5,390 bases of DNA from an uncultured Bacillota bacterium (GTDB lineage: Bacteria; Bacillota_I; Bacilli_A; RF39; UBA660), in contig CANDCB010000075.1 in NCBI GenBank assembly GCA_947383065.1, positions 1-5,390 of the forward strand, in the 5' to 3' direction. The number at the start of each line of letters is the position of its first letter. Positions within the stretch are counted from its first letter, which is position 1. The position numbers were made by a program, and so were the translations under genes. Below, piece by piece: positions 1 to 4,390 of the stretch. The notes under the pieces were generated by a model, which saw only the letters and a program-made list of their open reading frames with translations, was not told the origin of the DNA and made no database searches.

Positions 1-45
1 GATAAGGTACCGTGACTGGAGTTCAGACGTGTGCTCTTCCGATCT
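1..45 (+). other. Untrimmed Illumina i7/read-2 adapter (not genomic)
   Basis: Bases 12-45 match, from memory, the Illumina TruSeq read-2/index adapter, starting GTGACTGGAG and ending CTTCCGATCT. Bases 1-3 (GAT) fit the end of the P7 flow-cell oligo, and bases 4-11 (AAGGTACC) occupy the place of an 8-base i7 index. The genomic insert therefore starts at base 46. The segment is far richer in G and C than everything after it. It is a library artefact at a contig end, and any reading frame that starts inside it is false. Confidence 0.97.
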
Positions 46-832
46 TAAAAAAGAATATGTTTCTAATGACTGTCTAATGGGCGATAATATCAATACTCTT
101 TTAATTACTGGTCCAAATATGAGCGGTAAATCAACATTTATGCGTCAGTTAGCTGTCATAATTATTCTAGCTCAAATCGGATCTTATGTCCCAGCAACAA
201 TTGCTAAAATTCCTATTTTTGATAAAATATTTACACGCATAGGAGCCTCTGACGACTTAGTAAGCGGTGAATCTACCTTTATGGTTGAAATGATGGAAGC
301 CCGTAATGCCTTAACAAACGCAACAAGCAATTCCCTAATTTTATTTGACGAATTAGGACGCGGGACAGCAACTTATGACGGTATGAGTTTAGCTCAAGCG
401 ATATTAGAGTATGTTAACGAAAAAATAAAATGTAAAACATTATTTAGTACGCATTATCACGAATTAACAGCCTTAGAAAAATTAAGTGGAGTAAAAAATG
501 TTCATGTTGAAGCCTATGAAAAAGATGGTAATGTAACCTTTTTACATAAAGTAAAGGATGGCGCTGTTGATAAAAGTTATGGAATTCATGTGGCCAAATT
601 AGCTGGAATGCCAGAAAATTTATTAAAAAGAGCCGGGGAAATATTAAAATACTATGAAAGTAATGACAAAAAAACTCCTATAGTAACTGAACAACAAGTA
701 GCTTTTGATTTTGATAACGAACCAGTAAATAACGAAGCATTAAATAGGTTAAAAGAAATAGACCCCCTAAGATGTACACCAATGGAAGCCATAAACCTTT
801 TATATGAACTAAAAGAATTATCTAAAAAATAA
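46..832 (+). CDS. mutS: DNA mismatch repair protein MutS, C-terminal ATPase part (5'-truncated)
   Basis: This is the last 261 residues of MutS1, the mismatch-recognition ATPase, which is normally about 850 residues long. The mismatch-binding, connector, lever and clamp domains are missing because the sequence begins at an adapter junction; this is a contig edge, not a biological deletion. Visible ATPase motifs are the Walker A loop GPNMSGKST (bases 112-138), the signature block [20 protein letters not shown], Walker B with [16 protein letters not shown], and the switch-histidine motif STHYHEL. The dimerising tail holds [13 protein letters not shown] and ends with [23 protein letters not shown] stretch (692-712) loosely resembles a sliding-clamp-binding peptide; that is inference. 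The first complete genomic codon is at 47. An in-frame GTG at 29 lies in the adapter and is not a start. nusB follows after 76 bases, with no mutL. Confidence 0.96.
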
Positions 833-881
833 AATCTAAATTTAATATATTTAGCTTAAGATACCAGTTACCCTAAGATTG

Positions 882-890
882 TGTTATAAT
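882..890 (+). promoter_or_regulatory. Extended -10 promoter for nusB
   Basis: A TGT followed by a perfect TATAAT (885-890) forms an extended -10 element. No convincing -35 box lies 17 bases upstream (TACCAG at 862-867), which an extended -10 can tolerate. Transcription would start about base 896-898, almost on the Shine-Dalgarno AGAGG (896-900), giving a leader of about a dozen bases. It suggests nusB can be transcribed independently of mutS. Confidence 0.6.
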
Positions 891-908
891 TAAGTAGAGG
901 TGTTATAT

Positions 909-1310
909 ATGGGCAAAACAAGAAGTGAATTAAGAGAAAAAGCAATGATTATTTTATATCAACTTGATATTTTAAAAAGTAATAAAGTAGATTTTAATAT
1001 TGAAAATTTAATTAATGATAATTTAGAAGTAGACAATGAATTTGTCAGAAATATCATTTATGGAGTAATAACACATTTAGAAACCCTTGATGAATTAGCT
1101 GACAAGTATATGAAAGATTGGACAATAAAGAGAATAGATAAAACAGGCGCTGCCATTTTAAGAATCGGTTTATATGAAATACTCTATGAAGAAGATACAC
1201 CAAATATTGTAGCTATTAACGAAGCTGTTGAACTAGCTAAAAAATACAGTGATGATAACGTTAGAAAAATAATTAATGCTGTTTTAGATAAAGTAAATAA
1301 CGAGAATTAG
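909..1310 (+). CDS. nusB: Transcription antitermination protein NusB
   Basis: NusB binds boxA RNA together with S10 (NusE) and supports antitermination on rRNA operons. The 133-residue product is the usual size. It shows the all-helical NusB pattern: an N-terminal helix with SELREKAMIILYQLD, a central MKDWTIKRIDKTGAAILRIG block, YEILYEEDTPNIVAINEAVE, and a C-terminal helix with IINAVLDKV. The ATG at 909 is chosen because AGAGGTG (896-902) sits six bases upstream. An in-frame GTG at 900 is part of that ribosome site and is an unlikely start. The TAG stop lies inside the ascending arm of a terminator hairpin. nusB is more often found near xseA/xseB, folD or acc genes; a mutS neighbour is less familiar. 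Confidence 0.95.
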   Translation: MGKTRSELREKAMIILYQLDILKSNKVDFNIENLINDNLEVDNEFVRNIIYGVITHLETLDELADKYMKDWTIKRIDKTGAAILRIGLYEILYEEDTPNIVAINEAVELAKKYSDDNVRKIINAVLDKVNNEN

Positions 1311-1331
1311 GAAGTCGATTCCTAATTTTTT
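1305..1331 (+). terminator. Rho-independent terminator of nusB
   Basis: A perfect 9-bp stem, AATTAGGAA (1305-1313) with TTCCTAATT (1319-1327), has a 5-base loop GTCGA and runs into six T residues (1326-1331). The nusB stop codon TAG (1308-1310) is inside the left arm. On the opposite strand no T run follows, so it should act only on rightward transcripts. Confidence 0.9.
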
Positions 1332-1335
1332 CATG

Positions 1336-1355
1336 AAAAAAAGCCCCAAAAGGCT
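1336..1355 (-). terminator. Weak terminator of def
   Basis: Read on the minus strand, AGCC (1355-1352) pairs with GGCT (1345-1342) across a 6-base loop, and a T run follows (bases 1341-1336). The stem is only 4 bp but GC-rich for this sequence. It lies 20 bases past the def stop and faces the nusB terminator, so the convergent genes have separate stops. Efficiency is uncertain. Confidence 0.5.
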
Positions 1356-1375
1356 AAAAAACATATAATTATATA

Positions 1376-1942
1376 TTAGATTGAACGATAACGATTTTGA
1401 TCTTTGAAAGGATTTTTCGCATCAATTTTATCAGTAAACAAAATTCCATCTAAATGATCAAGTTCATGTTGAAAAGCAACAGCCAATTCCTCTCGAACAC
1501 GTAATTCATATTCTTCTCCGTTCTCATTAAAAGCTGTTAACTTTAATCGAGCATGACGCGGAACTATACCTGTTGTAGGACGATTAATACTTAAACATCC
1601 TTCACCTTCTGCTATATAAATCATTTCTTCAGAAGTACTTTTAATTTTAGGATTTATAACAACGTATCTATCAAAGTTCCCTTCAGAAGATTCATAAACA
1701 ATAACAAAAATTCTCTTAGCTATTCCTAATTGTATATAAGCTAATCCCATTCCTGCTCGTAAATTATATTTTTCACATATTTCAGGTATTTGTGACATTT
1801 CTAGATAATCCAACATATCATGAATCCTTTTGATATCCTCTTTTTCTAATGGGAATGTCACATCCTTACTTTTTAATCTTAATCTTTTATCTTTTTCTTC
1901 CAATATATTTATCTCAGGAAGTTTATTTGGATATTTCTTCAT
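1376..1942 (-). CDS. def: Peptide deformylase
   Basis: This metalloenzyme removes the formyl group from the initiator methionine of nascent proteins. The 188-residue length fits the longer type-2 enzymes of Gram-positive bacteria. All catalytic residues are present: EGCLS at 114-118 with metal ligand Cys116, and QHELDH at 158-163 with ligands His159 and His163 and catalytic Glu160. Motif 1 reads GMGLAYIQLG (64-73); Gln71 is kept, but the usual Ala-Pro before it is Tyr-Ile. The start is the ATG at 1942-1940, with GGTGAT (bases 1951-1946) just upstream, a modest ribosome site. It has its own promoter at 1961-1989 and a terminator separates it from the upstream tiny gene. It is convergent with nusB. 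A second deformylase elsewhere in the genome cannot be excluded. Confidence 0.95.
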   Translation of the reverse strand: MKKYPNKLPEINILEEKDKRLRLKSKDVTFPLEKEDIKRIHDMLDYLEMSQIPEICEKYNLRAGMGLAYIQLGIAKRIFVIVYESSEGNFDRYVVINPKIKSTSEEMIYIAEGEGCLSINRPTTGIVPRHARLKLTAFNENGEEYELRVREELAVAFQHELDHLDGILFTDKIDAKNPFKDQNRYRSI

Positions 1943-1960
1943 ATAATCACCAACGCCATA

Positions 1961-1989
1961 ATTTTACCAAAAAAACTAAAAAAAGACAA
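1961..1989 (-). promoter_or_regulatory. Promoter of def
   Basis: On the minus strand, TTGTCT (1989-1984, four of six matches to TTGACA) is followed after exactly 17 bases by TAAAAT (1966-1961), which is preceded by TGG to make an extended -10. The -10 ends 18 bases before the def ATG, so the leader would be about 12 bases and the ribosome site lies close to the transcript's 5' end. Confidence 0.65.
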
Positions 1990-2011
1990 ATTTTACTAGA
2001 ACAAATAATAT

Positions 2012-2044
2012 AAAAGACATATTATGATATTCTCACAATATGCC
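2012..2044 (-). terminator. Terminator of the tiny membrane protein gene
   Basis: On the minus strand a 12-bp stem pairs 2044-2033 with 2027-2016 around the 5-base loop GAATA, and TTTT (2015-2012) follows. Two of the pairs are G-U, and these work only in the minus-strand RNA (they become A-C in the plus-strand RNA), which fixes its direction. It begins 22 bases after the tiny gene's stop and lies upstream of the def promoter, so def is not co-transcribed with the tiny gene. Confidence 0.85.
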
Positions 2045-2066
2045 TTATAAAAATGATTACTAAATA

Positions 2067-2240
2067 CTAGTTGTTATTATTCCAATTCCATCCAGCACCG
2101 ATTATTATAACTAAAAGTATAAATAATACAATCCAGATAGCAGCTCCAATTCCACCACCATTAGTATAGCCAACATAGCCACCACAACTAGGAGCAGTAT
2201 TATAGTTACCGTAGTAACCATTATTACCATAATAATACAT
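2067..2240 (-). CDS. Tiny membrane protein, YjcZ/'tiny TM' type
   Basis: A 57-residue protein. The first 30 residues are rich in Tyr, Gly and Asn (it starts MYYYGNNGYYGNY, with one Cys at 19). One membrane helix follows, IWIVLFILLVIIIGAGW (35-51), and a short WNNNN tail. The helix closely resembles the GFALIVVLFILLIIVG core of the Bacillus YjcZ-type tiny transmembrane/sporulation proteins (from memory, TIGR01732); the match rests mainly on that helix. The ATG at 2240-2238 is preceded by a perfect AGGAGG (2253-2248) with a 7-base spacer. A near-consensus TATAAT upstream and a strong terminator downstream support a real single-gene unit. Its role is unknown. Relatives are linked to spores or the envelope, but nothing else here indicates sporulation. 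An overlapping ATG one base earlier (2244-2242) is in a dead frame. Confidence 0.85.
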   Translation of the reverse strand: MYYYGNNGYYGNYNTAPSCGGYVGYTNGGGIGAAIWIVLFILLVIIIGAGWNWNNNN

Positions 2241-2263
2241 ACATTAACCTCCTTTATGTATCT

Positions 2264-2269
2264 ATTATA
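2264..2269 (-). promoter_or_regulatory. Probable -10 box of the tiny membrane protein gene
   Basis: A perfect TATAAT on the minus strand ends 23 bases before the ATG and 10 bases before the AGGAGG. No good -35 match and no TGn extension are visible, so another sigma factor or a chance AT match is possible. Confidence 0.4.
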
Positions 2270-2285
2270 GTTTATTTAAATATGT

Positions 2286-2307
2286 ATAATTTTGACATTA
2301 AAATTAT
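2286..2307. repeat. 8-bp inverted repeat in the divergent promoter region
   Basis: ATAATTTT (2286-2293) and AAAATTAT (2300-2307) are perfect inverted copies around the 6-base centre GACATT. The repeat lies between the divergent tiny-gene and ftsW starts, where an operator would be expected. It is all A and T in a very AT-rich stretch, so it may be chance. No known regulator site is recognised. Confidence 0.3.
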
Positions 2308-2346
2308 TAAATTTTTTTAAAGTTACTTTTTAATGTTAATTTTATA

Positions 2347-2355
2347 TGCTATTAT
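2347..2355 (+). promoter_or_regulatory. Extended -10 promoter for ftsW
   Basis: TGC followed by TATTAT (2350-2355) makes an extended -10 that ends 19 bases before the ftsW ATG. No clear -35 lies at 17 bases. Transcription from here would begin near 2362, downstream of the alternative ATG at 2333, which supports the later start. A TTGACA at 2292-2297 is a possible additional -35, but no good -10 is correctly spaced from it. Confidence 0.5.
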
Positions 2356-2374
2356 TAGGGTAGGAGTGACCACA

Positions 2375-3532
2375 ATGAAAAAAATATTAGCTAATTTAAA
2401 TTACCCTTTATTATTACTAATGATTATTTATTCAGGCTTTGGTCTTTTAATGATTTTTTCAGCTTCAAGTGTCGCTGCAGTATTACGCTATGATGTATCA
2501 TCTAACCATTTTTTTATTAGACAATTAATATGGCTAATTATTGGTTATATTGGTGGAATAATAGTTTTAGTAATTCCCACAAAGATATATCGTTATTTTA
2601 GCAAGATGGCAATGTATGCGGTTATATTTTTATTAGCTTTTATTTTTGTAGGCGGTTTTGTCGCTGGTGGTTCATTAAGTTGGTATGAAATGGGTCTTTT
2701 CAATTTTCAACCAACAGAATTAGCTAAAGTTGTTTTAATTGTTTATTTAGCAGTTTATTATAATAAAATTGCTTGTAAAAAAAATATTTCTTTGTGGAAT
2801 TTAATTTTTCCCATTATTCTCGCTGCCATAATTTTCATTTTAATTGCTTTACAGCCAGACTTTGGTGGGGCTTTTATCATTTTCATGATTACAGCTCTAA
2901 TCTTTTTTTCGTTACCAATAGCCAAACGTCATAAAAAAAAGATATATCAAGTTGCCTTTTCTGGCGGAATTTTATTAGCTATAACTGTATTATTTTTCGG
3001 CAAAAATATTTTACATTCTTATCAAATCAGTCGAATTTTAAATTTTACAAATCCATGCCAAAGATATAGCGATGATACTGGTTATCAAGTATGTAACGGT
3101 TATATTGCCATCCATAACGGTGGATTAATGGGAGTAGGTCTTGGAAACAGCCAACAAAAATATCTGTATTTACCAGAAGCTCACACTGATTTTATCTTTC
3201 CAATTATTTGTGAAGAACTAGGATTAATTATAGGAATCTTAGTTGTAATAGGTTATTTTATAATGCTCTTTCTTGTTTTAAGTGTCGCCAAAGAAACTGA
3301 TAATTTACGAAATAGTATATTAGCATATGGAATATTTGCTTATTTACTTGCCCATATTTTAATTAATTTATTAGGAGTACTAGGTCTTATTCCTTTAACA
3401 GGTGTTCCTTTACCATTTTTAAGTTATGGTGGATCATATAATTTGTGTGTAATTATTTCTCTTTTTATTATTCAACGTATCCACTATGAAAATAAAGAAG
3501 CCAAATTTAGAAAAAAAATTGAAAGATTATAA
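2375..3532 (+). CDS. ftsW: SEDS-family peptidoglycan glycosyltransferase FtsW
   Basis: FtsW polymerises lipid II into septal glycan with a class B penicillin-binding protein during division. The 385-residue polytopic protein has about ten membrane helices. Family blocks appear in order: GLLMIFSASS near the N-terminus, FQPTELAKVVLIVYLA, LQPDFGGAFIIF, GYQVCNGYIAI, GGLMGVGLGNSQQKYLYLP, EAHTDFIFPIICEELG, and PLTGVPLPFLSYGGS at the last helices. Asp272 in HTDFIF corresponds to the catalytic aspartate of the family. Two cysteines (228 and 240) lie in the outer loop before it. The ATG at 2375 is chosen because AGGAG (2362-2366) sits eight bases upstream; an in-frame ATG at 2333 has no ribosome site. 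SpoVE or RodA are alternatives; the LPEAHTDFIF and SYGGS wording favours FtsW. Confidence 0.85.
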   Translation: MKKILANLNYPLLLLMIIYSGFGLLMIFSASSVAAVLRYDVSSNHFFIRQLIWLIIGYIGGIIVLVIPTKIYRYFSKMAMYAVIFLLAFIFVGGFVAGGSLSWYEMGLFNFQPTELAKVVLIVYLAVYYNKIACKKNISLWNLIFPIILAAIIFILIALQPDFGGAFIIFMITALIFFSLPIAKRHKKKIYQVAFSGGILLAITVLFFGKNILHSYQISRILNFTNPCQRYSDDTGYQVCNGYIAIHNGGLMGVGLGNSQQKYLYLPEAHTDFIFPIICEELGLIIGILVVIGYFIMLFLVLSVAKETDNLRNSILAYGIFAYLLAHILINLLGVLGLIPLTGVPLPFLSYGGSYNLCVIISLFIIQRIHYENKEAKFRKKIERL

Positions 3533-3543
3533 AATCATAATTC

Positions 3544-3586
3544 AAACTAAAGTAAATTCATAAAAAGAAGATACTTTAGTTTTTTT
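3544..3586 (+). terminator. Rho-independent terminator of ftsW
   Basis: An 11-bp perfect stem (3544-3554 with 3572-3582; core ACTAAAGTA / TACTTTAGT) with a 17-base A-rich loop runs into seven T residues (3580-3586). It starts 11 bases after the ftsW stop and separates ftsW from the competence genes. Confidence 0.85.
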
Positions 3587-3619
3587 ATAAAAAATTAAAA
3601 ATAAAAAAGGAAATGAGAA

Positions 3620-3632
3620 TGTTATAGATAAT
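3620..3632 (+). promoter_or_regulatory. Possible promoter of the comEA-comEC operon
   Basis: Two overlapping candidates are visible: TGT-TATAGA (3620-3628, extended form, weak hexamer) and GATAAT (3627-3632, five of six matches). No convincing -35 lies upstream. A promoter is expected here because a terminator closes ftsW at 3586. No ComK-type box was recognised. Confidence 0.35.
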
Positions 3633-3655
3633 AATTATAAGTAGAGGAGGTGTAT

Positions 3656-4390
3656 ATGAATTTTTTTGAAAACCCAAAAATAGATAGATTTTTTGATTTA
3701 TTTTTTGCTTTTTTCTTAATTTTAATATTATTAATGGAAGGAGTCCTTTTTTATAACTTAAAAGATAAAAAAATTTTAGAAAGCGAACAAAATAATCAAG
3801 AAATCAATTTTAAAAGTGAAAATGCTCATCAGGAAAACGAAATAGAAGAAAAAGAAGTTAATCCCCAAAATAAAGAAGTTATGGTAGACATAAAAGGTGC
3901 AGTCAAAAAACCAGGAGTCTATAAAGTCTTAGAAAACAGCATTGTCAATGATGTAATAAAACTAGCAGGTGGTTTAAAAAGTACTGCTTCAACTAAAAAT
4001 ATTAATTTAAGCAAAAAAGTAACAGATGAAATGGTAATTACAATTTTTACACTATCTCAAATAGATAAATTAGATAATCCTAATTTAGAAATATGTAACT
4101 GTCCAACTATAGATATAAATAATTGTAAAAATTGTCCAATTATCGAAACCAGTAAAGATAAAGTCGATAATAATGAAACCAACAATAATCCAAGCAATAA
4201 AAAAATATCACTAAATAAAGCAAGTAAAGAAGAATTAATGGCCCTAACTGGTATTGGTGAATCAAAAGCTTTAGCTATAATAGAATATCGAGAAAAGAAT
4301 AATGGTTTTAAATCTCTAGAAGAATTAATGAACGTATCAGGAATCGGAGAAAAAGCTTACGAAAAAATTAAAGACAATATTACACTCTAA
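3656..4390 (+). CDS. comEA: Competence protein ComEA (membrane-anchored DNA receptor)
   Basis: ComEA binds incoming double-stranded DNA at the outer face of the membrane and passes it to ComEC. The 244 residues show a membrane anchor (about 12-33), an acidic, Asn/Gln-rich linker (about 35-74), an SLBB-type domain (about 75-131, with VDIKGAVKKPGVYKV and IKLAGGL), an unusual insert with CNC and CKNC (Cys147, 149, 157, 160), an Asn/Lys-rich linker, and a C-terminal helix-hairpin-helix DNA-binding domain (184-242) with the two GIGE turns at 199 and 229. The ATG at 3656 follows AGAGGAGGTG (3643-3652), a near-perfect ribosome site; an in-frame GTG at 3650 lies within that site. Its 3' end overlaps comEC. 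comEB, which lies between the two in Bacillus subtilis, is absent, as is common elsewhere. Confidence 0.93.
   Translation: MNFFENPKIDRFFDLFFAFFLILILLMEGVLFYNLKDKKILESEQNNQEINFKSENAHQENEIEEKEVNPQNKEVMVDIKGAVKKPGVYKVLENSIVNDVIKLAGGLKSTASTKNINLSKKVTDEMVITIFTLSQIDKLDNPNLEICNCPTIDINNCKNCPIIETSKDKVDNNETNNNPSNKKISLNKASKEELMALTGIGESKALAIIEYREKNNGFKSLEELMNVSGIGEKAYEKIKDNITL
4346..4361 (+). promoter_or_regulatory. Probable comEC ribosome site and ACG start, inside comEA
   Basis: GGAG (4346-4349) lies nine bases before an ACG triplet (4359-4361) in the comEC frame. No ATG, GTG or TTG exists between the upstream TGA (4329-4331) and the first ComEC membrane helix. The GGAG is part of the comEA codons for the second GIGE turn. 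A T at 4360 would give ATG here and leave the comEA tyrosine unchanged (TAC to TAT). Confidence 0.5.

Noticed and set aside
29..46. GTG at 29 as the start of a 267-residue MutS-like protein
   Set aside because: The codon and the next five derive from the Illumina adapter; the protein is only the ATPase part of MutS.
836..854. Hairpin CTAAAT...ATTTAG after mutS as a terminator
   Set aside because: Only 6 bp, nearly all A-T, and no T run follows; it does not look like a working terminator.
900..908. GTG at 900 as the nusB start
   Set aside because: It is part of the AGAGGTG ribosome site of the ATG at 909 and has no site of its own.
2242..2244. Minus-strand ATG one base upstream of the tiny gene's start
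   Set aside because: That frame stops after a few codons; the ATG at 2240-2238 has better spacing from AGGAGG and leads into the full protein.
2292..2321. TTGACA (2292-2297) with TTTAAA (2316-2321) as the main ftsW promoter
   Set aside because: The -10 is poor and the spacer is 18 bases; the TGC-TATTAT at 2347 is the better candidate, although the TTGACA may contribute.
2333..2374. ATG at 2333 as the ftsW start (14 more residues)
   Set aside because: No ribosome site precedes it, whereas AGGAG precedes the ATG at 2375; the likely promoter lies inside this stretch.
3613..3627. Five-codon leader peptide (MRML) upstream of comEA
   Set aside because: The AAAGGA is only a base or two from the ATG, and nothing suggests attenuation; it may lie upstream of the transcript start.
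3650..3655. GTG at 3650 as the comEA start
   Set aside because: It overlaps the AGAGGAGGTG ribosome site that serves the ATG at 3656.
4329..4331. TGA read as Trp (Mycoplasma code), extending comEC upstream
   Set aside because: All Trp codons found in the genes here are TGG and none is TGA; an AT-rich code-4 genome would mostly use TGA.
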